Assembly (NCBI RefSeq): GCF_964026565.1
Contig: NZ_OZ032162.1
Coordinates: forward strand, 248,001 to 312,000
From: Rickettsia endosymbiont of Ceutorhynchus obstrictus
GTDB lineage: Bacteria > Pseudomonadota > Alphaproteobacteria > Rickettsiales > Rickettsiaceae
DNA: 64,000 bases
Reading direction: 5' to 3'
Shown: positions 34,921 to 44,725 of the stretch, piece by piece
Layout: each line of letters begins with the position of its first letter
Position numbering within the stretch: position 1 is the stretch's first letter
Position numbers and translations under genes: made by a program
Notes under the pieces: model-generated
Database searches by the model: none
Told to the model about the DNA's origin: nothing
What the model saw: only the letters and a program-made list of their open reading frames with translations

Positions 34921-37056
34921 ATGCGTCTTGTATGCAGCTTATTAATTATCATTATCATATTTCCGGTTATAGGTTTTTCGAGTGCGATTAGACAGGCTAA
35001 GGGCGTTAAAATAGATAATGTAGCTGCCGATTTTATTGAATATAATGAAAGTGAAAAGTTAATATACGCTAAAGGTAATATTAGCATCACTCTGAATAAT
35101 TATTTGTTAACGGCGGATAATTTACTTTACGATATAGAAAATGATATTTTGTGGGCAGAAGGAAATGTTAAAGTCAAAGACGAAAAAAATAAAATTATTA
35201 TAGGTGAAAAAGTAGTTTTAAAGGATAAATTTAAAACCGGAGTGATTTCGGATTTTATTTTATTTTTCGGTGATAATACTCTTTTACTATCAAAGCTCGC
35301 TGAAAGGATTGATGAAAACAAAGCTCGCCTTTATTATAGTAAATTTACGCCCTGTGAAATTACTTGCAATAAAAACCCTATTTGGCAGATTTCTGCCAAA
35401 GATACCTATGTTGATTTTGATGCAAATAGGATAACTTACAGGAATATGTTTTTTGAGGTATACGGCGTACCGATTATATATTTACCGTATTTTGCACATC
35501 CTACTCCTTCGGCTCCGGCCAGTTCCGGTATATTAATTCCTAGTATAAAAAATGAAGGTTTAGGTATACCTCTATATTATCGAGCAAAGCCTAATATGGA
35601 TTTTACTTTAACTCCTAGAATTTTCCAAAAATATCAAATTTTTGAACTTGAGGGGCGTTATCGTTTTAATAGTACGGATTCTATAATTTTTGAAGGTAAT
35701 TACGGTAACTTACCGTATTTTTTAGAAAAAAACAGTCAAAAAATAAAAAATGAAAAAGTTAACGGCTATCATTATGTAACAAGCGGTAATTTTATTAATA
35801 AAGAATATGCTTACGGATTTAAATTAGAGCGCACTTCTGATAAAGCATATTTAAAGAACTATTATGATAATTATAGTTCTTATTTAACTTCTAAAGTATT
35901 TTTAAATAAAATTCACGATGCTAATTATTTAGTGGTCGAAGCTATAGACCTTCAAGGACTCGGTGCTAATGATAGTAGTGCTACCGATCCTTTAATTCTT
36001 CCTAAAATTATTACAAAAAACGTTATTAACTTAAACGATAATGAGACTAGCTATTTTGTTATCGAAAATAATACTTTACTATACAAGGAAAGAATAGGCA
36101 AACAGCTTGCTAGGACTTCGTTGCAATTATCTTTTGTCCATAATTTATTAACCCCTTCCGGACAGATTTTTAGTTTTGCTCTGAAAGATAGAGAGGATTT
36201 TTATTTTATTCGACATGAGTATCTAAATAAAATTAGAGATCAAAAAACTCTGGCTAGAAACATACCGGAATTTCAAACCGTCTGGCGTTATCCGTTAGCG
36301 GGAGTTATTGCTAATAATATTACTTTACTTACCGAACCCATAGCCTCTTTTACGGTGGGGCGAAAATTGCAACGCCGAGATAATCAATTTATTATCATTG
36401 ATCCTAATAAATATGAATTGTCGGAGAAGAATATATTCTATTCAAATCGTTATAGCGGGATTGATTGTCATGAATTCGGTAATAGATTGAATTATGGACT
36501 TAATACTACTATATCTAAATATGAAAATTATTTAGGTTTATTTTTAGGGCAGTCGAAAAATACTAAATATAGTATTGATCAATCCGTTCATAATACCGAA
36601 AATGTCGGGAAAATTTCAGCAAGATTTTTAGAGCAATTTGAATTATTTTATAGTTTTAGGAAAGACGAGAATCTGAAACCTATTCGCGATGAAATAGGCA
36701 GTAATTTTCAAAATAATAAAATTAATATTGCCGGCAGCTTTATTCAGCTTACAAATCTTAAAAAATATTATAGTATAGAAAATAGAGAACTCTCTAATAA
36801 TAGAGTAAGGCAATTTTACGGCGATTTAGGGTATCGGTTAACGGAAAATTGGTTAGTCGGTTTCGGCGGACGCGTCGATATATCGACAAAAAAACCGCAA
36901 TTACTTTCAAGAACTATTAAAGTGACATATTTTAAAGATTGTGTTAGAATTGCTGCAAAAATTTCTTCCGATTATATGGTGGATGCAAGTCGTGGGATAA
37001 AAAAAACTACTTCCTCTTGGAGTGTTTCTATCGGTTTAAAAATATTAAATATGTGA
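34921..37056 (+). CDS. lptD: LPS-assembly protein LptD
   Basis: Outer-membrane beta-barrel that inserts LPS into the outer leaflet. It has 711 residues and a signal peptide at 1-20. Residues about 28-160 are the OstA/LptA-like jellyroll (ADFIEYNESEKLIYAKGNISI repeats, family DxxxYNxxxxxxxAxGNV). The LptD barrel domain follows, with the PIIYLPYFAHPTPSAPASSG block near residue 195. The last strand region ends SWSVSIGLKILNM. It heads a three-gene unit like the E. coli lptD-surA-(pdxA)-rsmA locus. Confidence 0.93.
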   Translation: MRLVCSLLIIIIIFPVIGFSSAIRQAKGVKIDNVAADFIEYNESEKLIYAKGNISITLNNYLLTADNLLYDIENDILWAEGNVKVKDEKNKIIIGEKVVLKDKFKTGVISDFILFFGDNTLLLSKLAERIDENKARLYYSKFTPCEITCNKNPIWQISAKDTYVDFDANRITYRNMFFEVYGVPIIYLPYFAHPTPSAPASSGILIPSIKNEGLGIPLYYRAKPNMDFTLTPRIFQKYQIFELEGRYRFNSTDSIIFEGNYGNLPYFLEKNSQKIKNEKVNGYHYVTSGNFINKEYAYGFKLERTSDKAYLKNYYDNYSSYLTSKVFLNKIHDANYLVVEAIDLQGLGANDSSATDPLILPKIITKNVINLNDNETSYFVIENNTLLYKERIGKQLARTSLQLSFVHNLLTPSGQIFSFALKDREDFYFIRHEYLNKIRDQKTLARNIPEFQTVWRYPLAGVIANNITLLTEPIASFTVGRKLQRRDNQFIIIDPNKYELSEKNIFYSNRYSGIDCHEFGNRLNYGLNTTISKYENYLGLFLGQSKNTKYSIDQSVHNTENVGKISARFLEQFELFYSFRKDENLKPIRDEIGSNFQNNKINIAGSFIQLTNLKKYYSIENRELSNNRVRQFYGDLGYRLTENWLVGFGGRVDISTKKPQLLSRTIKVTYFKDCVRIAAKISSDYMVDASRGIKKTTSSWSVSIGLKILNM

Positions 37057-37066
37057 GTTTAAAAAT

Positions 37067-37954
37067 ATGAAAAAATTATTGTTTATAATTACTGTTTTTT
37101 TAACTTTAAATATAGCAAAGGCAGAATTACCGAATATAGTTGCGCTAGTGAATAACGAGCCGATTACTTTAAACGAGTTTCGTGCGCGTAAGAAAATGAT
37201 TATGGCATTAAATAACGTTGAAAGCGTGAATGCTGCGCAAGATAAGCAGCTTAGCAATTTGGCAATCAAAAGCCTAATTGATGAGGCGCTACTTTTTCAA
37301 TATACTAAAGATAAAACTATTCCTGAGGAAGAAGTAGAGAATGCTATAAGAACCATTGAAGAGCGTAATAAAATGCCGAAAGGCTACCTTCTGCAATATC
37401 TTAAAAGTAGATCGGTCGACACCAATAGTTTTATCTCACAAATTAAAGGCGAATTGGTTAAGATGAATATTTTATCCGGCTTATCGAGATCGATAAATAT
37501 TAGTAGCAAGGAAATAGACGCGACAATCTTATCGAGTAATATGAAAGATGCCGAAATTTCAATGCAAATTTTTACCGCAAAGGGTAAGGATAATAAAACA
37601 CTTACGAAAATGTATAATTTAAAAAAGCGTTTAAAAAGATGTGCCGACGTCAAGAAATCTATGTATGAGAATTTTGCTATTATGGAGCCGTTTGACGGAA
37701 AACTGAATAGTTTAGACGGAATTTTGCAAACCATTACTAAAGATTTAAATATAGATCAGGCAAGTAGTGTTTTTGAAAGGAACGATAAATTTCAAATAAT
37801 ATTAATATGTAATAAAAAAATCTTAAATGTCAGTGAAGATGAAAATAATTACGTAGTAAATTTTTTAACAAATAAAAAAGTATCACAAAAAGCTCAGAAG
37901 TTTTTTGATAATTTACATAAAAAAGCTTACATAAAAATAATGCTACCGTCGTAG
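37067..37954 (+). CDS. surA: SurA-like periplasmic chaperone
   Basis: A protein of 295 residues with a signal peptide (1-19, cut after AKA) and an N-terminal SurA-type domain (NIVALVNNEPITLNEF, residues about 22-60). The C-terminal part lines up with parvulin-like regions only weakly and I see no clear catalytic PPIase motif, so it may be chaperone only. It lies 10 bp after lptD, whose folding in E. coli depends on SurA, and 3 bp before rsmA. Confidence 0.82.
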   Translation: MKKLLFIITVFLTLNIAKAELPNIVALVNNEPITLNEFRARKKMIMALNNVESVNAAQDKQLSNLAIKSLIDEALLFQYTKDKTIPEEEVENAIRTIEERNKMPKGYLLQYLKSRSVDTNSFISQIKGELVKMNILSGLSRSINISSKEIDATILSSNMKDAEISMQIFTAKGKDNKTLTKMYNLKKRLKRCADVKKSMYENFAIMEPFDGKLNSLDGILQTITKDLNIDQASSVFERNDKFQIILICNKKILNVSEDENNYVVNFLTNKKVSQKAQKFFDNLHKKAYIKIMLPS

Positions 37955-37957
37955 ACT

Positions 37958-38788
37958 ATGTTACCTTCAATATCCAAACATGCTGCAGCTCATAATATTA
38001 TCGCTCTTAAAAGATACGGACAAAATTTTATTTTTGATAGCAGCTTGTGTGATAAGATCGTCCGCGTATCCGGTTTTGAAGAAAATGCCTATATTTTAGA
38101 AATCGGTCCGGGTACGGCAGGTTTGACTAGATCGATATTGCAGAAAAATCCTAAATCCTTAACCGTCATTGAAACCGATAATAGATGTATCCCGTTACTA
38201 GAAGAGATTAGAAAAAGTTACCCTGCTTTGAATATTATCCAAGGGGATGCGCTTAAAATTAATTTAGCTGATTTGTTTATAATCAAATCAGCCTTATCGC
38301 AGGGTAACAAAATAACTATTATATCTAATTTACCGTATAATATAGGTACTGAATTAGTTATTAGATGGCTAAAACAGGCGGAATTAATAAATAGCATGAC
38401 CCTTATGCTGCAAAAAGAAGTCGTAGAAAGGATTTGCGCTTTGCCGAGTACAAAAGCCTACGGCAGATTATCAGTTATCTGTCAATTAATTGCTAAGGCA
38501 GAAAAATGTTTTGATGTGGCTCCTGCAGCTTTCTATCCGCCGCCTAAAATATATTCGGGCGTAGTTAAGCTGATGCCTTTGAAAATTTTACTGCCTCTTG
38601 ATTTAATAAATAAAGTGGAATTAATAACGAGATTAGCATTTTCCGGAAGGCGTAAAATGATTAAGTCGTCTTTGAAGAATCTTACTCCTAAAATTAACGA
38701 ATTACTTTTAGAATTAAAAATTGACGGTAATTATCGAGCCGAAAATCTCTCACCGCAAAATTATTTAGCTTTAGCGAAATCGGTTTAG
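37958..38788 (+). CDS. rsmA: 16S rRNA dimethyladenosine transferase RsmA/KsgA
   Basis: Dimethylates A1518 and A1519 of 16S rRNA (E. coli numbering). It has 276 residues. The motifs are GQNFIFD at the start, SAM motif LEIGPGTAGLT (about 47-57), ETD after it, and the catalytic SNLPYNI (IISNLPYNIG near residue 123). The C-terminal helical domain ends LSPQNYLALAKSV. Third gene of lptD-surA-rsmA. Confidence 0.95.
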   Translation: MLPSISKHAAAHNIIALKRYGQNFIFDSSLCDKIVRVSGFEENAYILEIGPGTAGLTRSILQKNPKSLTVIETDNRCIPLLEEIRKSYPALNIIQGDALKINLADLFIIKSALSQGNKITIISNLPYNIGTELVIRWLKQAELINSMTLMLQKEVVERICALPSTKAYGRLSVICQLIAKAEKCFDVAPAAFYPPPKIYSGVVKLMPLKILLPLDLINKVELITRLAFSGRRKMIKSSLKNLTPKINELLLELKIDGNYRAENLSPQNYLALAKSV

Positions 38789-39011
38789 TAACGTCAATTT
38801 GGAATAAATTTAAGTTTTTGATGTGTATCTGTGTGGATCAGAAATTACCGCAAAAAACTCGTCATTGCGAGACGGCTTTAGCGTTGTTGCGTGGCTATCA
38901 GAATCGTCATTGCAACAATGCTTGCAGCGGCTCGCTGACGTTTTATGTATCCACGCGAGCAATGCCTCCTCGCAATGACGATTAGCTACCTAATAATACC
39001 TCCCTCCCCAA
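38789..39011. repeat. RPE fragments 5' of the group II intron
   Basis: CGTCATTGCGAGACGGC, GCGTTGTTGCGTGGCTATCAG, CTTGCAGCGGCTCGCTGACG and CCTCCTCGCAATGACGATT. The 5' exon side of the intron is TACCTCCCTCCCCA, 39011 being its last base. Confidence 0.65.
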
Positions 39012-39626
39012 GTGTGCCAAGAATGCAGAATCAGAAGAAGAGGATGCAATGCTGTATTTGACATGGTGGAAGGTCCACCGGAATCGAGCTGGTATGAGCA
39101 GATTCCAAACAACCTTAAGCTGCTGTATTCTAAGGAATATGGTAGTGAGCGTTAAGGAAAAGGCCCGCAAGGGTCATGTGAGATTTATGTAGGTAAACGA
39201 AAGTGAATTGCTGTAATTAAGTGTCGAAAGAGGGTTAAGTTCTCTGTCAAAACCTTTGGCTTTTGGGGGCTGAAGGGATAAGTTAGCTAACTGTCATACA
39301 ATAGTTGAGCTATCGGCGAGCGGCACAGGAGGCAGTACGAACATAAATTAGGGTCAGATATGGAACTTGGGAATCAATAGCACTTTCCAGCTATTGAGGC
39401 AGATGCAGTTGTAGTAGTGAAGAAGCTTCTGTAATGGGAGTGGAGCGAAGGGCTGCATGTGGAGCGACATAAAAAAAAAATTAACAACTAAGCTAATTAA
39501 AGAAGGATTAATTAATATTATGTCAAAGAGGTACAACATTGCCTCAAATCCACAAAGAGCCGTATGAGGCGAGAGTCTCACGTACGGTTCTGTGAGCACC
39601 TCTGGTCAATACAGGGGTGACTCGAT
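39012..39626 (+). mobile_element. ORF-less group II intron, 615 bp
   Basis: The 5' end GTGTG (39012-39016) fits the GUGYG consensus. Domain I blocks such as AAGTGTCGAAAGAGG and GGCACAGGAGGCAGTACG follow. Domain IV is reduced to a short AT hairpin around a run of A (39469-39520), with no reverse transcriptase. Domain V is canonical, 34 nt at 39557-39590: eight outer pairs with the AGC triad, a CG bulge, six inner pairs and a GAGA tetraloop. A domain VI hairpin with a bulged A region follows and the 3' end is ACTCGAT at 39626. It would need a maturase supplied from elsewhere. Confidence 0.85.
39557..39590 (+). ncRNA. Domain V of the group II intron
   Basis: 34-nt catalytic hairpin: GAGCCGTA pairs with TACGGTTC, inner helix TGAGGC/GTCTCA, GNRA loop GAGA and the two-base CG bulge on the 3' side. 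Confidence 0.93.
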
Positions 39627-40913
39627 CTATTTTACTTCTTCTATTTGCTCGATAGCGTCACTTACTTCAACCTCGATAATTTCCGATTTTGAGGAAACAA
39701 TTTGATAACGCTCTAGCGCTTGTGGGAGAGTTTTATTGCCGCCTTCAATACCGAGTTTCTGAATATTTTTTACACGCGAAATAAAATTACGATTAAATGA
39801 ACCGGCAAATTTATCGTAATTAGTAACCATATTTTGTAAATTATTACCGATCTTTTGGGAATAATCAGCTATAGTAGCTATTGAACCTAATAACTTCCTG
39901 ACTTCTTCTATAATAACCTTATAGTTTTCTGAACGACGATGATCGGTAATTTGAAATCTTGCAAATGATAGCATATTCATAATCCCGCTAGGGCCTACCG
40001 GAAATATATTATTTGTCCAAGCTTTTTGTAAGAAATCGGGATCGGCGGCAAGGATTTTCTCTACGGCTTGTTCGGTAGGTAAAAACATTAAAGTTATAAT
40101 ATTATTATAATTTTCTTCTTTACTATGTAGGCTGGCTAAAATATTTTCGGCATAATCTTTATTAGCAAGAGATTTCAAATGGTAATTCATAGTCTTGCTA
40201 AGATTTGCCGGATTTTGCTCATCTACTAGAAATTTAGAGGCTTTAGCGTCAATAACCATTAAATTACCGGAAGGAAGGAAAATCAACGCGTCAGGTCTGA
40301 GTCGTGCGTTATCTTGCGTTGTTAAGCCGTATTGAATAATGAAATCTAAGTTAGGGCGTAAGCCCGATGATTTCAAAATATTCTCTAATGTAATCTCGGC
40401 AAGTAGCCCTGCGCCGATAGGAGAAAGTAGCGACTGTTTAATTAAATCAACAGTTCCTTTTGACTGCTCGATATCTTTATTTAGCGCTCCTACCATCGTA
40501 ATTAACCGCTCAAACTCGCTATTAAATTTTCCTGAAGCAGTAGCAATATTTTTCTCCGAAAGCTCTCTTGCTGCCGTATTTTCCATTTTATGTATTTCGA
40601 TTAATTGCTTAGATAAATCTTTACCAAGGTCGAACAAGGCAGCTTTGGCGGATGAAAATGATTCGCTTCTTATTCTCTCAGAATCCTTAATAGTCTGCTC
40701 TTGATACTCTATTCTGCAGTTAAGCTGTTCTATCCTCTGCAAATGAGCTATTTTTTCCTGATTCAGTAATTGATTATTATTGTTAATTTCTAGATTTTGA
40801 TCAGTTAAGAATTGTAGCTGCACTTTCAAGGTTTTAATTTTTATATAAAACAAAATAAATAAACCGAAAAAAGTAAAATAACTAATTATTAAGAGTAATA
40901 AGAGATAATGCAT
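39627..40913 (-). CDS. rmuC: DNA recombination protein RmuC
   Basis: A protein of 428 residues with an N-terminal membrane anchor (about 3-24), a coiled coil (about 25-150) and a RmuC domain (about 155-400) of the PD-(D/E)XK-like nuclease group, with LRPDALIFLPSGNLMVIDAKAS (D-x13-DAK) as catalytic core. RmuC limits DNA inversions in E. coli. The stop codon (39627-39629) is the first base triplet next to the group II intron end, which runs in the opposite direction. Confidence 0.92.
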   Translation of the reverse strand: MHYLLLLLIISYFTFFGLFILFYIKIKTLKVQLQFLTDQNLEINNNNQLLNQEKIAHLQRIEQLNCRIEYQEQTIKDSERIRSESFSSAKAALFDLGKDLSKQLIEIHKMENTAARELSEKNIATASGKFNSEFERLITMVGALNKDIEQSKGTVDLIKQSLLSPIGAGLLAEITLENILKSSGLRPNLDFIIQYGLTTQDNARLRPDALIFLPSGNLMVIDAKASKFLVDEQNPANLSKTMNYHLKSLANKDYAENILASLHSKEENYNNIITLMFLPTEQAVEKILAADPDFLQKAWTNNIFPVGPSGIMNMLSFARFQITDHRRSENYKVIIEEVRKLLGSIATIADYSQKIGNNLQNMVTNYDKFAGSFNRNFISRVKNIQKLGIEGGNKTLPQALERYQIVSSKSEIIEVEVSDAIEQIEEVK

Positions 40914-41217
40914 ATTTTTTTATTTAGTGTTTTATATTAAAAGGGTAAAAATCATTGTCATACCGTGGCTATGACGGTGTTGTTGCATGGCTCTAAAAAA
41001 GTGCCGTATGTCATTCCCGCGCAGGCGGGAATCCAGGCTTTACTTTGTCATGCTGAACAAGTTTTGCGCATCTCTTGTAGTAGATCCTGAAATAAATTCA
41101 GGATGACTTAAAAGTATTTTTCTGGATTGCCGCGTCGGCATAAATGCCTCCTCGCAATGACGATTCCGGTAGCCATGCAACAACGCCTAGTTTTCACGGG
41201 AATGACATAGTACTTCC
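40914..41217. repeat. RPE block between licD and rmuC
   Basis: GTCATACCGTGGCTATGACGG is interrupted by GTTGTTGCATGGCTCTAAAAAAGTG (40978 on). Then GTCATTCCCGCGCAGGCGGG, CTGAAATAAATTCAG and CCTCCTCGCAATGACGATTC, closing with AGCCATGCAACAACGCC (41173). No gene seen. Confidence 0.78.
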
Positions 41218-41985
41218 CTACCAATCTACCCTATCCTCTAGAGGACCCGAAGGCATAGCGGGTTTTAATAATTCAGGGGTTAATATAAATTTTGTTCTTT
41301 TGTCGATATTGGTTAAAAAAGAAAGATGATTACTATGAGGTTGTTGTATAACTACATATTTATCCCACTCCGGATATTGCCTATCCAAATTCTCTTGAGG
41401 ATTTTGGGGACCGTAAACCTCTATGCTACCGAATTGATATTTTTTTAGCGGGAATAATTCATTATCATAGAAGAAATCAAATGGAAATTTATTACGCATA
41501 TTCCTGTTAGTATATATAAATTTATTATCTTCTTGGTGAAATATAAAAATATCTAAGCAGCTTTTTTTACATATACTGTAAATTTTATTATACTCAATAT
41601 TATATCCGAGTTTTTCAAACTCCGGTAATATTTTTTGCAGCCTTATTTCATCATCATGCATTATGCCGATATCTAAATCATCATCAAACGGGATTATACC
41701 TTGATGCCTTACCGCTCCGAGTAAAGTACCGCTTTCAATCCAATATTCTATTTGATATTTAGTAAGTATTTCATGAGTGTCTTTCATTAATTGGTAAAGA
41801 TTAAGCGCTGTGGATTCACTAATCGCATAACTTTTTACCTGTTTATCCGTAGGTATGACGTATCGCCAATTATGTTCCCTTACGTAAGTATAATAAGCCC
41901 AAAAAGCAAAAATAATAATAATTATCCCTACAAATTTGGTAGGTAAAGTATTTTTACGTCTATTAAATTTTCTATTGATAAACAT
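41218..41985 (-). CDS. LicD family phosphotransferase-like protein
   Basis: A protein of 255 residues with one N-terminal membrane helix (about 15-35) and a LicD/fukutin-type nucleotidyltransferase-fold domain. The marks are the IEYWIESGTLLGAVRHQGIIPFDDDLDIG block, i.e. the S-G-T-LLG-A-R-H-G-x-IPWDDDxD pattern, at about residues 84-113. LicD proteins attach phosphocholine or similar groups to surface glycans in other bacteria. The gene lies 14 bases after valS and is probably read with it. The acceptor is unknown. Confidence 0.85.
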   Translation of the reverse strand: MFINRKFNRRKNTLPTKFVGIIIIIFAFWAYYTYVREHNWRYVIPTDKQVKSYAISESTALNLYQLMKDTHEILTKYQIEYWIESGTLLGAVRHQGIIPFDDDLDIGIMHDDEIRLQKILPEFEKLGYNIEYNKIYSICKKSCLDIFIFHQEDNKFIYTNRNMRNKFPFDFFYDNELFPLKKYQFGSIEVYGPQNPQENLDRQYPEWDKYVVIQQPHSNHLSFLTNIDKRTKFILTPELLKPAMPSGPLEDRVDW

Positions 41986-41999
41986 AATTTATATTTATT

Positions 42000-44444
42000 T
42001 TATAAAATAATGTTAACTACAATTCCACCTTCTTGTAAATAATATTTTATAAATTCTGCTGAGGTTACGCTTTTTAAATCTTCGGTTAAATCAGGCGACA
42101 AATTTATACCTTTAACTTCAAGTAATTTAATAGGCGCCTTAATTGAAAGATTTTTTTCGGCTTTAAATTTGCGTACTATATCCAGGATTTCTAATAAACC
42201 TTCTGCCTGTTTTGAATCTATAATATAGTTTAAATTATCATATTTCGACCAGTTACCTTTTTCATGTATCGAAGAACCGGTGCTATATAAAAGCTGATAA
42301 ATTTTCTCGGTAATATGAGGTAAAAAAGGTGCAAATAGCTTTAATAAAACTTGCATTACATGATAAAGTGTTAAGATAGCACTACACTGTCCAGTAGGGT
42401 TTTTATTATCTTCGTTATAACTTCTAGCTTTACTAATTTCTAGGTAATTATCACAGAATACCGACCAAAAGAATTTTTCTATTAAATGCATAGCATTTGC
42501 ATATTCGTAATTCTGCATCTCAATTGTTGCTTGTTTGATTAACTCTATTAGCTTGTTAATCATCCATTTATCTAAATCATGAGTAATTTTTTCGCTTACT
42601 TTTAAAAGATCGCTATTTTTATCTTTTTCCTCTAATTTATCAAAATGAATGGAAACGAATTTAGCGGCGTTCCATAGCTTATTAACTAGCCGTTTGCCGT
42701 TTTTCATTACGTCTTCGGAATAAGCAGTATCAGCTCCAAGTTTTGAATTTGCCGACCAGTAACGAATCACGTCAGAGCCGTACTGCTCTAACAGCTTTTC
42801 AGGTACTAAAACATTGCCTTTGGATTTTGACATTTTACTGCGATCTTCCGCCAAGCACCAACCGCTAACCATAATATTTTTCCACGGCAAAGTATTTTGA
42901 TGTAAATGCGCTTTTAAAATAGTATAAAATGCCCATGTTCTAATTATTTCATGAGCTTGCGGCCTTAAATCCATCGGGAATAATTTGGCGTGCCTATCTC
43001 CGTTAACAGCTAAATTATCAGAAATGCCATGAGTTGAAAGTTGCGGTGAAACCGAGCTTGTCGCCCAGGTATCCATTACGTCGTAATCCGGTTCTACTTC
43101 GTGGCTTAAATATCCAAGAGGTAAATCTTTTAAAGGATCAACGGGCAATTGCGAAATATCGGCAAATAAAACTTTTTCTTCTTCACCGGGTTTTTTGGAA
43201 TACCAAACCGGAAAAGGAACACCGAAATAACGCTGGCGGCTTATACACCAATCGAAGGCTATGGAGTTAATCCAATTCTCTAAACGAATTTTCATATTTT
43301 TAGGGTGCCAATTTAATTCATTTGCTCGCTTAAGCAATTCCTCTTTATGGTCTATTGTCCGAACAAACCATTGCGGCACGGTGAGTATTTCAAGAGGTGC
43401 GCCGGAACGCTCCGCACATTTTACGGTATGGGTAATATCCACCTGTTTTATAAGTAGATTTTGCTCTTTTAAAATATTAATAATTTTCTCGCGGGCTTCT
43501 TTTATTTTCAAGCCGTCTATCTGAATCGAACCATGAGAAAAATCTATAATACCTTTTTTAGTAATAATAATTTTTAAAGGTAGTTTATGAGTTTTCCACC
43601 AAGTTATATCGGTTTGATCGCCGAAAGTACAGCACATTACAAGCCCTGTGCCTTTATCTGGTTGTACTAAAGGATCGGCAAGCAAAGGCACTTTAACATC
43701 AAAAAGTGGCGTTACGGAAAGTTGACCTGCTAAATGTTTATATCTCTCATCTTCGGGGTGATAAAATACGGCTACGCAAGCAGGTAGTAACTCCGGTCTC
43801 GTGGTGGCTATAGTAAGCGGTTCACCCTTTTCAGTTTTGAAGTTAATATAATTCATTTGTGAAGTTTGCTCGATGTCTTCAATATCGGCTTGCGCAAGTG
43901 CCGTCCCGTCAACCGGATCCCATAAAATAGGTTGATTATTTCGATAGACTTCGCCTTTTTGTACCAAATCTAAAAAAGACATTTGCGATATTTTTCGAGA
44001 TAACGGACTAATAGTTTGATATTCTAAATTCCAATCTACCGATAATGCGATTTGATTAAATAAATTTCTAAATTTTTCTTCTTCGCTTTTAACTACCTCC
44101 TCGCAAACCTTAATAAATTGTTCACGATCCATGTGAGACGCTTTAATTTTTTTTTGCTTCTCTACTAAACGTTCCGTCGGTAGACCGTTATCGTCAAATC
44201 CCATCGGGTAAAAAATATTTTTACCTAGCATACGTTGAAAGCGTACGATAAAATCCGTTTGCGTATAGCTATAAACATGACCGATATGCAGCTGTCCTGA
44301 AACGGTCGGCGGCGGAGTGTCTACTACAAACGTTTCTTCTTTAGCTATATTCTCGTCATAAGCATAAATTTGCTTTTCTTGCCAAAATTGTTGTATTTTT
44401 TTTTCACTTTCGGAAAAATTATAATTCTTTGGAAATTCTTTCAT
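42000..44444 (-). CDS. valS: Valyl-tRNA synthetase
   Basis: Class I synthetase of 814 residues that charges tRNA-Val. HIGH is intact in SGQLHIGHVYSYTQTD (about residues 54-57), the editing domain carries TTRPELLPACVAVF, and KMSKS is exact in DRSKMSKSKGNVLVPE. The shorter length and form agree with the archaeal-type ValRS described for Rickettsia, not the longer E. coli type, which has a C-terminal coiled coil that I do not see here. Upstream repeats hide the promoter. Confidence 0.96.
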   Translation of the reverse strand: MKEFPKNYNFSESEKKIQQFWQEKQIYAYDENIAKEETFVVDTPPPTVSGQLHIGHVYSYTQTDFIVRFQRMLGKNIFYPMGFDDNGLPTERLVEKQKKIKASHMDREQFIKVCEEVVKSEEEKFRNLFNQIALSVDWNLEYQTISPLSRKISQMSFLDLVQKGEVYRNNQPILWDPVDGTALAQADIEDIEQTSQMNYINFKTEKGEPLTIATTRPELLPACVAVFYHPEDERYKHLAGQLSVTPLFDVKVPLLADPLVQPDKGTGLVMCCTFGDQTDITWWKTHKLPLKIIITKKGIIDFSHGSIQIDGLKIKEAREKIINILKEQNLLIKQVDITHTVKCAERSGAPLEILTVPQWFVRTIDHKEELLKRANELNWHPKNMKIRLENWINSIAFDWCISRQRYFGVPFPVWYSKKPGEEEKVLFADISQLPVDPLKDLPLGYLSHEVEPDYDVMDTWATSSVSPQLSTHGISDNLAVNGDRHAKLFPMDLRPQAHEIIRTWAFYTILKAHLHQNTLPWKNIMVSGWCLAEDRSKMSKSKGNVLVPEKLLEQYGSDVIRYWSANSKLGADTAYSEDVMKNGKRLVNKLWNAAKFVSIHFDKLEEKDKNSDLLKVSEKITHDLDKWMINKLIELIKQATIEMQNYEYANAMHLIEKFFWSVFCDNYLEISKARSYNEDNKNPTGQCSAILTLYHVMQVLLKLFAPFLPHITEKIYQLLYSTGSSIHEKGNWSKYDNLNYIIDSKQAEGLLEILDIVRKFKAEKNLSIKAPIKLLEVKGINLSPDLTEDLKSVTSAEFIKYYLQEGGIVVNIIL

Positions 44445-44689
44445 AATATAGTTATATTGGTGTTAAAATAGTCTGTTGATACTGTCATGCCGAGGTCAAA
44501 TCAACGTTGTTGCATGGCTCGAATTTTTGCAAAGTGTACGGTGTCATGCCGTGACTTGATCACGGCATCCAGTCTTTTTATTAAAATTTTTTCTGGATAC
44601 CGTGGTCAAGCCACGGTATGACACCGTACTTGTAATAACCATAATACGGTAAATTATGAGCCATGCAATAACACCCGAATCTCCTCGCA
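44445..44689. repeat. Composite palindromic repeat between valS and ubiA
   Basis: AACGTTGTTGCATGGCTCGAATT (44503 on) pairs with the end AATTATGAGCCATGCAATAACACC (44652-44675). Inside are GTACGGTGTCATGCCGTGAC and its partner CACGGTATGACACCGTAC. The same outer/inner arrangement recurs at 30020-30134. Confidence 0.78.
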
Positions 44690-44725
44690 ATGATGATTCA
44701 ATGTAAACAAAAATATATCAACCTT

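Noticed and set aside
38982..39599. Two minus-strand frames in the intron region
   Set aside because: They are antisense to the group II ribozyme core, including domain V, and show no protein-like features.
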